From NCBI GenBank assembly GCA_024742495.1, contig JANSYJ010000002.1, positions 610,506 through 674,505 on the forward strand: DNA of 64,000 nt, in the 5' to 3' direction. A program made the position numbers and the translations under genes. The notes under the pieces were generated by a model. It saw only the letters and a program-made list of their open reading frames with translations, searched no databases and was not told where the DNA came from. Below are positions 45,054 through 53,638 of this stretch, one piece after another. The stretch comes from Bacteroidota bacterium (GTDB lineage: Bacteria; Bacteroidota; Bacteroidia; Flavobacteriales; Schleiferiaceae). Numbering within the stretch: the stretch's first letter is position 1; the number at the start of each line of letters is the position of its first letter.

Positions 45054-47681
45054 CTACAACTTGCTTAAACTTTCTTTAAGAGCTTTAATCTTGTTTTCCG
45101 CATCCGCTTTTTTCGATTGTTCATTGGCTACTACCGCTTCGGGAGCATTGTTTACAAATCGTTCGTTGGATAGTTTTTTCTCAACCGAGATTAAAAAGCC
45201 TTCCAGGTATTTTAATTCTTTGCTAATGCGCTCTTTCTCAGCTTCTACGTCTAGCTGATCTCCCGCAGGAATAAAGAATTCATATTTCCCAGCTAAGAAA
45301 CTAAAGCCTAAACCACTATCGTCGGACTTAGCTTCAATGGCAGCTAAATTTGCCAGTTTGGCTGCTAAGCCTCTTAAGTCAGGAGCGAGGGCTTCTTCCT
45401 GAGGGATATGCAATTCGAGCGATTCTTTTAAAGCAATATTCTTGGATGCTCTAACATTCCGTACTCCATTTACTACGGATAGCATTTGATCGAATTGTTT
45501 TAAAACTGCAGTATCTGCCGCTTCGGCGCTAGGCCAGCTGCTTAAACAAATGCTCTCGCCTTCTTTGCGCTCCGCTAAATTCTGCCAAATTTCTTCAGTA
45601 ATAAAAGGCATAAATGGATGCAATACTTTAGTTACTTCTTCAAAGAAGGCTAAGGTTTGTTCGTACACCTTGCGGGAAATAGGTTTGCCATAAGCAGGTT
45701 TTATAGACTCCAAATACCAATTACAGAAATCATCCCAAACCCATTTATAGCTAATCATTAAGGCTTCGGAAATACGGTAGGATTTAAAGCTGGTTTCCAA
45801 GTTCTCTATGGTCTCGCGCTTTTTCTCTGCAAACCATCGCATTGCCGCTAAGTCGGAATCGGATGGATCTATATCGCTTAGCTCCCAGTTTAATACCAGG
45901 CGTTGAGCATTCCATACTTTATTGGCAAAATTTCGACCTTGCTCACAAAGCTCTTCATCAAAGGGAAGATCATTCCCAGCGGGAGAAGTTAAGAGCATTC
46001 CTACCCGCACCCCATCGGTACTGTATTTTTCCATCAACTTCAATGGATCGGGGGAGTTGCCGAGAGATTTAGACATCTTACGACCTTTCTTATCGCGCAC
46101 TATTCCCGTGAGGTAAACATTGCTGAAAGGTTTAGTGTCTCTTAGTTCATAGCCTAAGATGATCATACGCGCTACCCAAAAGAACAATATTTCAGGGGCG
46201 GTAATTAGATCACGCGTCGGGTAGTAATAGTTTATTTCCTCATTCTCGGGTTCCATTACGCCGTTAAAAACGGAAAGAGGCCATAACCAAGAGGAGAACC
46301 ACGTATCTAAAACATCGGGTTCTTGCTGTAAATCATCAGCGCTAAGCTCCGCTCCAAATTGAGCACGTGCCTTTTCCAAGGCTTCGGTCTCATTAAGCGC
46401 TACCACAATATTCTTACGATCACCTTTAATATACCAGGCCGGAATTTGATGTCCCCACCACAATTGACGAGATATATTCCAGTCGATCACATTCTCCATC
46501 CAATGACGGTAGGTGTTCTTGAATTTTTCGGGTATAAGTTGAATTTCAGCATCATCGCTCATTACCGCCTTTATTGCCGGTTCTGCGAGATCCTTCATTT
46601 TTAAGAACCACTGGTCTGATAAACGTGGTTCAATTACGGCGCCAGTTCTTTCGCTGGTTCCTACCTTGTTTTTATAGTCTTCGGCTTTTACCAAAAAACC
46701 CTTTTCATCGAGTTCTTTAGCGATGGCTTTGCGTACCACAAAACGATCCTGACCTTGATAATGCAGTCCATGGGCATTGAGTTTCCCTTCTTCATCCAGC
46801 ACATCGATAATTTCTAGATCGTGCTTTTTACCAATATTGTAATCGTTAATATCGTGAGCCGGCGTAATTTTTAAGCAACCGGTTCCAAATTCAAGATCCA
46901 CATACTCATCGGCAATAATGGGAATTTCACGATTAGCAATGGGTACGATAACCTTTTTGCCAATAAGGTGGGTGTAGCGTTCATCTTCTGGGTTAACACA
47001 GATAGCAACATCGCCTAAAATTGTTTCTGGTCGGGTAGTGGCAACTTGAATACTGCCCGTACCATCTACCATGGGGTAGGAGAGGTGGTAGAGTTTACCA
47101 TTGAGCTCTTTGTGAATTACCTCTTCATCGGATAGGGTAGTTTTAGCCTGGGGATCCCAGTTTACCATTCGGTAACCGCGGTAGATTAGACCTTTTTCGT
47201 AAAGGTGTACAAATACTTTTAGCACCGACTCCGACCGAACTTCGTCCATGGTAAAGGCTTCGCGATCCCAATCGAAGGAACACCCGAGCTTTTTTAATTG
47301 CTTTTGAATGATGCCACCATGTTTATGAGTCCACTCCCAAGCATGTTCTAAAAAGGCCTCCCGACCAATTTCAAATTTGTCGATGCCTTCCTCCTTTAAT
47401 TTGTTTACCACCTTAGCTTCAGTGGCAATGGAAGCGTGATCGGTTCCAGGCACCCAACAGGCATTATAGCCCAACATGCGCGCTCTACGGATAAGCACAT
47501 CTTGTAAAGTGTTATTTAGCATGTGTCCCATATGTAGCACTCCCGTTACGTTTGGTGGGGGGATTACTATGGTATAAGACTCTCTTTCATCCGGTGTGGA
47601 TTTAAAGAATTTGTGGTCCATCCAATAGGAGTACCATTTATCTTCTGCACTAAGATGCTCGAACTTGGCCGAAACGCTCAT
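45054..47681 (-). CDS. valS: Valyl-tRNA synthetase
   Basis: An 875-residue class Ia tRNA synthetase that charges tRNA-Val. It has the HIGH motif as HMGH (GVLHMGHMLNNTL, near 50) and the KMSKS motif (GRKMSKSLGN, near 536). An editing CP1 domain (TTRPETILGD) lies between them. An anticodon-binding domain and a C-terminal coiled coil (LDVEAEKERISKELKYLEGF) follow. The -7 element TAACTTTG lies 27 bp before the start. R1/BAC repeats abut the 3' end. Confidence 0.97.
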   Translation of the reverse strand: MSVSAKFEHLSAEDKWYSYWMDHKFFKSTPDERESYTIVIPPPNVTGVLHMGHMLNNTLQDVLIRRARMLGYNACWVPGTDHASIATEAKVVNKLKEEGIDKFEIGREAFLEHAWEWTHKHGGIIQKQLKKLGCSFDWDREAFTMDEVRSESVLKVFVHLYEKGLIYRGYRMVNWDPQAKTTLSDEEVIHKELNGKLYHLSYPMVDGTGSIQVATTRPETILGDVAICVNPEDERYTHLIGKKVIVPIANREIPIIADEYVDLEFGTGCLKITPAHDINDYNIGKKHDLEIIDVLDEEGKLNAHGLHYQGQDRFVVRKAIAKELDEKGFLVKAEDYKNKVGTSERTGAVIEPRLSDQWFLKMKDLAEPAIKAVMSDDAEIQLIPEKFKNTYRHWMENVIDWNISRQLWWGHQIPAWYIKGDRKNIVVALNETEALEKARAQFGAELSADDLQQEPDVLDTWFSSWLWPLSVFNGVMEPENEEINYYYPTRDLITAPEILFFWVARMIILGYELRDTKPFSNVYLTGIVRDKKGRKMSKSLGNSPDPLKLMEKYSTDGVRVGMLLTSPAGNDLPFDEELCEQGRNFANKVWNAQRLVLNWELSDIDPSDSDLAAMRWFAEKKRETIENLETSFKSYRISEALMISYKWVWDDFCNWYLESIKPAYGKPISRKVYEQTLAFFEEVTKVLHPFMPFITEEIWQNLAERKEGESICLSSWPSAEAADTAVLKQFDQMLSVVNGVRNVRASKNIALKESLELHIPQEEALAPDLRGLAAKLANLAAIEAKSDDSGLGFSFLAGKYEFFIPAGDQLDVEAEKERISKELKYLEGFLISVEKKLSNERFVNNAPEAVVANEQSKKADAENKIKALKESLSKL

Positions 47682-47707
47682 GAATTATTGTTTTTTAAAA
47701 CAGTTGC

Positions 47708-47715
47708 CAAAGTTA
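47708..47715 (-). promoter_or_regulatory. -7 element of valS
   Basis: TAACTTTG on the minus strand fits TAnnTTTG, 27 bp before the valS ATG. The -33 element is not clear. Confidence 0.5.
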
Positions 47716-47774
47716 ATATTTCACTCAGAGGAGAAGCCTTAGACTTTGGTATAATTTTCGCGAACTCATCCGTA

Positions 47775-47805
47775 TTGAGTAAAGCACTTTTATTCACTAA
47801 ATTTG
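47775..47805 (+). promoter_or_regulatory. Promoter of the DUF1573 gene
   Basis: TTG (47775-47777) and TAAATTTG (47798-47805) with 20 bp between them. The predicted start of transcription, near 47812, is 17 bp before the ATG at 47829. This also argues against the longer frame starting at 47613. Confidence 0.65.
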
Positions 47806-47828
47806 AAAGTCTAATTAAAGCACGTAAA

Positions 47829-48272
47829 ATGAGACGACTGATTACCACCTTGGCGGTGGCATTTTTTGGATTCACTGCCATGGCCCAAGAGAAGGCCGAA
47901 AATCCAAATGCACCAACTATCGACTTCGAAAAGGAAGTAGTAGATTATGGTACCATTGAAAAAGGAGCAGACGGAAAAAGAGAATTCATCTTTACCAATA
48001 ATGGTAAAGAACCTCTAATTATTACAAATGCTCGTGGATCCTGTGGATGTACCGTTCCAAGTTGGCCACGTGAACCAATTGCTCCAGGTGAGTCTGGTGT
48101 AATTAAGGTAAAATACGATACCCAACGAGTAGGACCAATTAACAAGTCGGTAACCGTAAATACCAATGCTAGCACACCTGTAAAGGTATTGCGCATTAAG
48201 GGTAAAGTGGTTAAGCCTGAGCAAGTTAAAACGACGCCAGAAAAAGAACGTACTTCCTTAATGGCGAAGTAA
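47829..48272 (+). CDS. Exported DUF1573 protein
   Basis: A 147-residue protein with a signal peptide (RRLITTLAVAFFGFTAMAQ) and one DUF1573 domain. This is an immunoglobulin-like fold related to ASH/MSP domains (VDYGTIEKGADGKREFIFTN, GSCGCTVPSWPREPIAPGES). The conserved SCGCT motif is present. Many copies occur in Bacteroidota and the function is unknown. The frame stays open to 47613, but the signal peptide and promoter fix the start at 47829. A strong terminator follows. Confidence 0.87.
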   Translation: MRRLITTLAVAFFGFTAMAQEKAENPNAPTIDFEKEVVDYGTIEKGADGKREFIFTNNGKEPLIITNARGSCGCTVPSWPREPIAPGESGVIKVKYDTQRVGPINKSVTVNTNASTPVKVLRIKGKVVKPEQVKTTPEKERTSLMAK

Positions 48273-48294
48273 TCCTCTAGATTTTAATTAGAAA

Positions 48295-48333
48295 AAACCC
48301 GATTTCTCTTATTCAGGAATCGGGTTTTTTTTT
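48295..48333 (+). terminator. Intrinsic terminator of the DUF1573 gene
   Basis: AACCCGATT and AATCGGGTT pair around a loop and are followed by a run of T. It lies 23 bp after the stop codon. Confidence 0.9.
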
Positions 48334-48385
48334 GCCTATTTATATCTTAAAACATTTAATAGTTTACGTTTTATTTAAATAATTA

Positions 48386-48393
48386 TATATTTG
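48386..48393 (+). promoter_or_regulatory. -7 element of the DUF2975/HTH pair
   Basis: TATATTTG fits TAnnTTTG exactly and lies 16 bp before the ATG at 48410. A TTTA at about 48363 could serve as -33. Confidence 0.5.
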
Positions 48394-48409
48394 AAGCAAA
48401 TTATTTAAC

Positions 48410-48934
48410 ATGAAACGTGAAAATGTGCTTTGGATTACGAGAGTCTTTTTGGTAATTCTACAAGGTCTTTGCATTTTAGGTTTAGCTTTTTTGCTTTACG
48501 ATATAGTCGCAAAGCTCATTATGCCCGACCATTCTTTTGTTCGCTGGCAATGGTATATGGAGCAAAACCAAGGTTCCAATGCCGATTATCCCGCTCAGAG
48601 TGAAGCTTCCTACTTTACTAATTGGTTTCAGATTAGTTTACAGTTAGTCTTTATGCTATTAATCTGGCGTCAGCTGTCTAAGGTTTTAAAATCGCTACAT
48701 CATTTAAAAACCTTCCTAGAGGCCAATGAAAGGCATTTTATAAAAATTAGAAATTGGCTTTTCCTTTTGTGGCTTTTAGACATAGGCCATTTTTTTCAAG
48801 CTCAGGGAGAAAGTGCCCACTTGGAATGGCAATTTGATTTGAGCCTACTACTTTTTGCATTTGGAGCGCAAATCTTGGCTTTGGTCTTTGCAGAAGGCCG
48901 GCATTTAGCCGAAGAACAAAAACTTATCGTATGA
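48410..48934 (+). CDS. DUF2975 four-helix membrane protein
   Basis: A 174-residue membrane protein with four predicted helices (about 8-31, 67-85, 115-130, 140-160). This is the DUF2975 layout, in which a small membrane protein is encoded with a short HTH regulator. It overlaps the regulator by 4 bp (ATGA). The pair is thought to be a membrane-linked regulatory unit, but its signal is unknown. Confidence 0.8.
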   Translation: MKRENVLWITRVFLVILQGLCILGLAFLLYDIVAKLIMPDHSFVRWQWYMEQNQGSNADYPAQSEASYFTNWFQISLQLVFMLLIWRQLSKVLKSLHHLKTFLEANERHFIKIRNWLFLLWLLDIGHFFQAQGESAHLEWQFDLSLLLFAFGAQILALVFAEGRHLAEEQKLIV

Positions 48935-49131
48935 TACGAGTAGAAATTGACGTGATGCTGGCGCGGAGAAAAATGAAGTTAAAGGACTTAGCAGAGGAAA
49001 TAGGTTTATCGGTGACCAATCTTTCTTTATTAAAAACAGGCAAGGCAAAAGGGGTGCGATTTGAAACCCTCGCGGCTATTTGCCAAGCTTTGGATTGTCA
49101 GCCTGGTGATTTGTTGGTTTATGAGAACTAG
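48931..49131 (+). CDS. Small XRE-type HTH regulator (YozG-like)
   Basis: A 66-residue protein that is almost all helix-turn-helix (ARRKMKLKDLAEEIGLSVTN, LSLLKTGKAKGVRF). It ends DCQPGDLLVY, typical of regulators paired with DUF2975. Its stop overlaps the deaminase stop by 4 bp on the other strand. Confidence 0.88.
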   Translation: MIRVEIDVMLARRKMKLKDLAEEIGLSVTNLSLLKTGKAKGVRFETLAAICQALDCQPGDLLVYEN

Positions 49132-49640
49132 CGTTTAGGCCGAAGCCGCTCTTCAAATTCCGCTCTAGAGTCGCCACCAAACATCCACAAGCCGCTGCGC
49201 TTAAAAACAGCTTTGGCTTCTTCTTCTAATAAACCGCCAACAACTTCAGGCACATCACCAAAAAAAGGAGGGAAGTGCTGCAGTTCGGTGTCTTCCATAA
49301 TATTCCACTTGCTATGGCCACCCATAAATGGAGAAGGCAGCGCATATACCAAGCGGCTAATTTTATATTCCCTGGTCATAAAAGCACACATGGGGCAAGG
49401 CTCGCAATTGGTATAAAGGGTCGCACCATTTAAATTGGAATGGCCTAGCTTTTCATGGGCCCGGTGAAGGGCGATTACTTCAGCATGATCGGATACTTTC
49501 TGGGCGGCATTATTGGCAGACTCGGAAATTATCTCACCCTCCATAACAACCAAAGATCCAAAAGGCGCATCGCCCTGATCCATGCTTTGGGATGAAAGTT
49601 CGATACAACGCTTAATAAATTGAGGATCCATTTCTGACAT
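49128..49640 (-). CDS. Nucleoside deaminase, CDA/TadA-like fold
   Basis: A 170-residue zinc-dependent deaminase with the HAE motif (SDHAEVIALHRA) and the PCPMC zinc motif (TNCEPCPMCAFM), with Glu as the proton shuttle. The TadA-specific tRNA-binding tail is missing, so a free nucleoside or base (for example guanine) is more likely than tRNA. Confidence 0.85.
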   Translation of the reverse strand: MSEMDPQFIKRCIELSSQSMDQGDAPFGSLVVMEGEIISESANNAAQKVSDHAEVIALHRAHEKLGHSNLNGATLYTNCEPCPMCAFMTREYKISRLVYALPSPFMGGHSKWNIMEDTELQHFPPFFGDVPEVVGGLLEEEAKAVFKRSGLWMFGGDSRAEFEERLRPKR

Positions 49641-49765
49641 GCTGCGAAATTATGATTTTCGGCTAAGTGCCATTAACAGCCTATAGATTTCTGCGGGGAG
49701 GTCAATAAGTTTAGAAGCAAAAAGAAATTTTAAAATCATAAATTGGAGCCAATCAAATCAATACC

Positions 49766-50212
49766 ATGCGATATTCCTCAGAAATTACGATTGAGCTTCC
49801 TCGAGAGAAGGTCATAGAATTATTCGATAATGAAGAAAACCTTTCCAAATGGATGAAAGGCTTAAAAAGCTTTGAGCATTTAGACGGGGAACCTGGCCAA
49901 GAAGGGGCTCGCTCCCGAATGAAATTTGAAACGGGCCGTCGCAAGATTGAGATGGTGGAAACCATTTTAAAGCGAGAGCTACCCGATCGCCTTTTAACTT
50001 CTTATGATACCAAGGGCGTTTACAATGAAGTAGATTCGAGGTTTGAGCTTATTGACGAGAATAGTACCCGTTATATAACCGAGCACTATTTTCGTTTTGA
50101 TGGCTGGGGTATGAAGGTGATGGCCGCCTTAATGCCAAAAGCCTTTAAAAAGCAGAGCATGCAATATTTACAAGATTTTAAAAGCTTCGCAGAAGCAGAG
50201 GCCCGGGCATGA
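49766..50212 (+). CDS. SRPBCC-family protein
   Basis: A 148-residue START/SRPBCC (polyketide cyclase-like) protein. It begins RYSSEITIELPREKVIELFD and has the helix-grip pattern (FEHLDGEPGQEGARSRMKFE, TEHYFRFDGWGMKVMAALMP). It binds a small hydrophobic ligand of unknown identity. It overlaps the GNAT gene by 4 bp. Confidence 0.82.
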   Translation: MRYSSEITIELPREKVIELFDNEENLSKWMKGLKSFEHLDGEPGQEGARSRMKFETGRRKIEMVETILKRELPDRLLTSYDTKGVYNEVDSRFELIDENSTRYITEHYFRFDGWGMKVMAALMPKAFKKQSMQYLQDFKSFAEAEARA

Positions 50213-50703
50213 TAAAAACGGAGCGCTTGTTTATGCGCTACATGGATCAAAGCGATTTCCCAGAGCTATTGGAAATGTACTTTGAAGAGGATTCCAACAA
50301 ATTTATACGCCCCTTACGCGGTAAAAGCCGCGATGAATATTTGTCATTTCTTGCGAGTAAACTCGAAAAGAACAAAGAGCAGGGCCACTTCTTCCTGGCT
50401 ATTTTAAATGAAGAAGAAAAGATCATGGGCACGGCAAATTTGAATTATTTCGCGGCCTTGGATATTGAGCATGTTGGTGTTCACCTTAAAAGGGCTTATT
50501 GGTCGCAAGCATATGGCACCGAGGTTTTAAAGGGATTAATTCAACTAGCAAGCAAGGAGGGTCGAAAAAAGATTTTCGCCTTAGTTCAGAAGGGAAATTT
50601 GGCTTCGGAGGCCATGATGCGAAAATGTGGCTTTGAGCTGGAGAAGGAGGAAGTATTGGAAGGCGACTTATTAAGGGTATTTGCATTAAGGATTGAAGGA
50701 TGA
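50209..50703 (+). CDS. GNAT N-acetyltransferase
   Basis: A 164-residue RimJ/RimL-type transferase with the acetyl-CoA segment VHLKRAYWSQAYGTEVLKGL, then NLASEAMMRKCGFELEKEE. It overlaps the neighbours by 4 bp on both sides. The substrate is unknown. Confidence 0.87.
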   Translation: MIKTERLFMRYMDQSDFPELLEMYFEEDSNKFIRPLRGKSRDEYLSFLASKLEKNKEQGHFFLAILNEEEKIMGTANLNYFAALDIEHVGVHLKRAYWSQAYGTEVLKGLIQLASKEGRKKIFALVQKGNLASEAMMRKCGFELEKEEVLEGDLLRVFALRIEG

Positions 50704-51341
50704 AGTTTATAAAGCGTTTAATACGCACCGGAATATATTTAGGAATTGTAATAGCCATTTTGGGCATCCTAAACTACCATCTTATTAGCTGGGCTGCGGC
50801 CTCTAAAAATAGCTATCTGCTTGAGGATGTGCCTAAAAAGGAGGTGGCTTTAGTTTTAGGTACGGCGCAATTTCTGAAAAACGGTCGAACTAATTTGTAT
50901 TTTAAATTTAGAGTAGATGCGGTTGCAGATTTATGGGAAGCAGGGAAAATAAAGTATGTGCTAATTAGCGGCGATAATGGCCGCAAAGAATATGATGAAC
51001 CGACCGCCATGAAAAAGGCCTTGATTAAAAAGGGGCTTCCGGCAGAGGTAATCTATTTAGACTATGCCGGATTTAGAACCTTGGACTCCATGGTTAGAGC
51101 AAAGAAGGTTTTTGGACAGTCGGACCTAATTATTGTTTCCCAGCAATTTCATGTGGAGCGCGCCTTATTATTGGCCAAGTTTAACGATATGCAGGCTTTT
51201 GGCTACAATGCCGTGGATGTAGATGTTTACAACGGTTTTGGCACCAAGTTTAGAGAATACCTCGCCCGTATAAAATTTTGGATTGATTACCTTTTTGGGG
51301 TAGATCCTAAGTTTTTAGGTGAAAGCATAGCCATTCCTTAA
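50700..51341 (+). CDS. SanA/YdcF-like (DUF218) membrane protein
   Basis: A 213-residue protein with an N-terminal membrane helix (about 10-32). It has the DUF218 core VALVLGTAQFLKNGRTN, LISGDNGRKEYDEPTAMKKA and IIVSQQFHVERALLLAKFND, which match SanA of Escherichia coli. SanA affects envelope permeability, but its reaction is unknown. Start overlaps the GNAT gene by 4 bp. Confidence 0.88.
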   Translation: MKFIKRLIRTGIYLGIVIAILGILNYHLISWAAASKNSYLLEDVPKKEVALVLGTAQFLKNGRTNLYFKFRVDAVADLWEAGKIKYVLISGDNGRKEYDEPTAMKKALIKKGLPAEVIYLDYAGFRTLDSMVRAKKVFGQSDLIIVSQQFHVERALLLAKFNDMQAFGYNAVDVDVYNGFGTKFREYLARIKFWIDYLFGVDPKFLGESIAIP

Positions 51342-51351
51342 ATCAGCAAAC

Positions 51352-51867
51352 ATGAAGTACATTATTCTTTTCTCATTTTTTATTGCTAGTCTTTCTCTAA
51401 GGGCCCAAAAATGTGCCTGCTGCGAAGGACATTATAATGACTTTAAATTTTGGCTTGGGGACTGGGAGGTGCTCGATACCGCAGGAACGCTTTTAGGATA
51501 TAATACAATTGTAGCCGAACCAGGGAACTGCCTAATGCGCGAGCATTGGCGTGGAGCGAGTGGTGGCAGCGGACGCAGTATGAATTTTTATGAGGCGCAA
51601 GATTCCAGTTGGCATCAGCTGTGGGTGAGTAGCAATGCTTTTATACTGCGCTTAAAAGGAGGCTTAAGTGAAGATGGTCTTTCCATGCAAATGCAGTCGG
51701 AGCCTTTTAAATCTAAGAATGGCCAATTTGTGCGTCACCAAATTAGTTGGACCCCTAAAGGCCCGGATGAGGTTATCCAAGAATGGTTGGTATTGAATGA
51801 TAAAGGCCTGGCAGTAAATACCCTCTTTTATGGGATTTATCGGAGAGCAAAGCAGTCTGGGGAATAG
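51352..51867 (+). CDS. Exported DUF1579-like protein
   Basis: A 171-residue protein with a signal peptide (KYIILFSFFIASLSLRAQ). The mature part begins KCACCEGHYNDFKFWLGDWE. The FWLGDWE motif is typical of DUF1579 lipocalin-like proteins. A CxxC pair precedes it. It is the last gene of the 49766-51867 operon. Confidence 0.75.
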   Translation: MKYIILFSFFIASLSLRAQKCACCEGHYNDFKFWLGDWEVLDTAGTLLGYNTIVAEPGNCLMREHWRGASGGSGRSMNFYEAQDSSWHQLWVSSNAFILRLKGGLSEDGLSMQMQSEPFKSKNGQFVRHQISWTPKGPDEVIQEWLVLNDKGLAVNTLFYGIYRRAKQSGE

Positions 51868-51914
51868 CGGTTTTTTTTTGGTTTTTGGATGAAATTGCTT
51901 TTGCACCACAACTG

Positions 51915-51992
51915 GCTCGGGGTGATAAGGTTTACGGTGTCTTGGTGAGCTTGCCCAACCATCAGATCTAATATCTAATTGCGAAGCGGTCC
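51915..51992 (-). repeat. R1 repeat fragment (reverse)
   Basis: Reads, on the plus strand, GGCTCGGGGTGATAAGGTTT, then ACGGTGTCTTGGTGAGCTTG and TAATTGCGAAGCGGTCC. This is the reverse complement of the words at 41941-42010. It sits just upstream of TA module 3. Confidence 0.75.
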
Positions 51993-52006
51993 AAAAAACA
52001 CCTTAG

Positions 52007-52036
52007 TTGTCCAATAAGACTACTTTGCTATCTTTG
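52007..52036 (+). promoter_or_regulatory. Promoter of TA module 3
   Basis: TTG (52007-52009) and TATCTTTG (52029-52036) with 19 bp between them. The toxin ATG begins at 52038, so the transcript would be leaderless. Confidence 0.6.
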
Positions 52037-52037
52037 T

Positions 52038-52382
52038 ATGATGTACAGAAAACGTGAACTCTATTTCTTCAGGGAATATTTCCAAGAGTTTTATGGACGT
52101 CAAAACGATAAGGTGAAAAAGAAAATTCTTTGGACCCTTAAATTGATGGAAGAACTTGACAACATTCCAGAAAAGTATTTGAAATTTATCAAGAACTCTT
52201 CTGGAATTTATGAGATTCGGGTGCAAGTGGCTAATAACATTTTTAGGATTTTCTGCTTTTTCGATGTGGATAATTTGGTTGTCATTGGACATGGCTTCCA
52301 GAAAAAAACACAAAAGACACCAAAGCAGCAAATTGCAAAGGCAGAGCAAATAAAAACAGAATATTATGACAGTAAAGAATAA
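52038..52382 (+). CDS. RelE/HigB-like toxin of TA module 3
   Basis: A 114-residue toxin-like protein. Its family strand is IYEIRVQVANNIFRIFCFFD and its C-terminal helix has GHGFQKKTQKTPKQQIAKAE, where a Lys-rich turn precedes the helix. It is comparable with the toxin of module 1 (YELRIKAGNEYRVILFAID). It overlaps the antitoxin by 17 bp. Confidence 0.82.
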   Translation: MMYRKRELYFFREYFQEFYGRQNDKVKKKILWTLKLMEELDNIPEKYLKFIKNSSGIYEIRVQVANNIFRIFCFFDVDNLVVIGHGFQKKTQKTPKQQIAKAEQIKTEYYDSKE

Positions 52383-52674
52383 AAACTTGAAAAGTCTTGA
52401 CCAGTTTATTGATGAGGAAATTGGTGAAAAAGGAAGCAAGAAGAGGGACAGATTTGAAAATGAGTACGACGCCTTTAGAATCGGCGCCTTGATTCAACAG
52501 GCCAGAGAACAGAAAGGTCTTACGCAGCAGCAACTAGCCGAATTAGCAGGAACTAATAAATCATATATCTCTAAGGTAGAACGCAACCTAAAAGATATCC
52601 GGTTTTCCACACTACAAAGGATTATTAATGAGGGCCTAGGTGGACAACTAAACATCTCTATAAACCTCGAATAA
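52366..52674 (+). CDS. XRE-family antitoxin of TA module 3
   Basis: A 102-residue HTH protein (REQKGLTQQQLAELAGTNKS, YISKVERNLKDIRFSTL). The arm has GEKGSKKRDRF, like GEKGSKEREQF in module 1. The two antitoxins are clear homologues. The genes run in opposite directions in the window. Confidence 0.85.
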   Translation: MTVKNKNLKSLDQFIDEEIGEKGSKKRDRFENEYDAFRIGALIQQAREQKGLTQQQLAELAGTNKSYISKVERNLKDIRFSTLQRIINEGLGGQLNISINLE

Positions 52675-52747
52675 ATAAATTTTAATCCCAGTGGGATGGC
52701 ATGTTTTTTTATTCCTCGCTTTTCCATTTACCTCATGGTGTCAGGGC

Positions 52748-53018
52748 TTTGCTCGGGGTGACAATGTTTACGGTGTCATGGTAAGATTTAGTTACTGTAA
52801 AATGCTCGCTACTCTAAAAACGCAACCCCTCTCTCAAGGAGCGCAGCGACTGATCTCATGGTGAGTCCGTCGAACCATAATATCTAAAGGCGAAGCGGCC
52901 CCTCGACAGGCTCGGGGTGACAAGGTTTACGGTGTCATGGTAAGATTTAGTTACAGTAAAATGTTCGTTACTTTAAAACGCAATTCCTCTCTCAAGGAGC
53001 GCAGCGACTGATCTCAGT
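52748..53018 (-). repeat. Two R1 units in tandem (reverse), with a 111-bp exact repeat
   Basis: The first unit (52748-52858) is identical over 111 bp to 53639-53749, as far as reading by eye shows. The second unit (52908-53018) is a diverged version with ACAGTAAAATGTTCGTTACT and CCTCTCTCAAGGAGCGCAGC. The units are about 158 bp apart. Confidence 0.85.
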
Positions 53019-53638
53019 TCTATGCTCTAACAGCGCAGCGATCTTTCCTTCCTACTTTTTGCATTGCCCAAAAAGTAGGCAAAAACGCTAGGCCCCTGAA
53101 AAGGCAATTCTGTTAGGCCGCCTGCGGCAACCTCACAGACCATCGACTCTTGGGCCGGGCCAGCACGAATAATGATTTCGTTAAAATCCAATTCAATTTT
53201 TATAGCCACTTTTATCCTAATGATTGCCCTTCGAGCGATTATTGCTGCTCAGGGGCCTTCCAGCTCCGTAGTGCCGTTTTTTTCTTGTAGTGGCAATTCG
53301 TTAGAACGATTCGGGTAAAACTTAAACAGCGATCCAAAATTGATATTGGTTCTCACTAAACGAAATTAATTCGGATTAGAGAATAGCTATTTTAAACTCG
53401 ATTATACCCTATTAAGAAAACCGTTACTACGGAGCTAGAGGGAAGCTTGCAGCGATAGGTGGGCGTAGGGTGGAATTGCGTCACGGCAAAGCCGGGACAA
53501 AGCATGAAGCCCGGAGAATCACCGGTCGACCGAAGGGAGAATCGCCTTTAAGCTTCCTAGATTTCCCGCCCGAGGCGGACAGGTTTGGATACTTTTTTAT
53601 CATGAAAAAAGTATCGGAAAGAAATAATCATTTTCGTT
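53019..53638 (-). repeat. Near-complete BAC composite element (reverse)
   Basis: On the minus strand the order is B, A, C. B (53638 to about 53430) starts with the GATACTTTTTT hairpin (53588-53615) and contains AAGCTTAAAGGCGATTCTCC. A (about 53430-53220) contains GGATCGCTGTTTAAGTTTTA and AACGAATTGCCACTACAAG, and ends with CCCCTGAGCAGCAATAATCG. C (about 53200-53040) has GATTTTAACGAAATCATTAT and ends with the hairpin CCTACTTTTT/AAAAAGTAGG (53051-53079). The element is bordered on both sides by R1 units. Confidence 0.8.

Noticed and set aside
45039..45062. Doubled ACTTTCTACA at the valS 3' end as an attachment site
   Set aside because: It is a short A/T-rich duplication that includes the end of the coding region. 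There is no partner copy elsewhere in the window.
47613..47828. An N-terminal extension of the DUF1573 protein
   Set aside because: It would cover the promoter at 47775-47805 and place 72 residues before a clean signal peptide. Part of it is antisense to valS.
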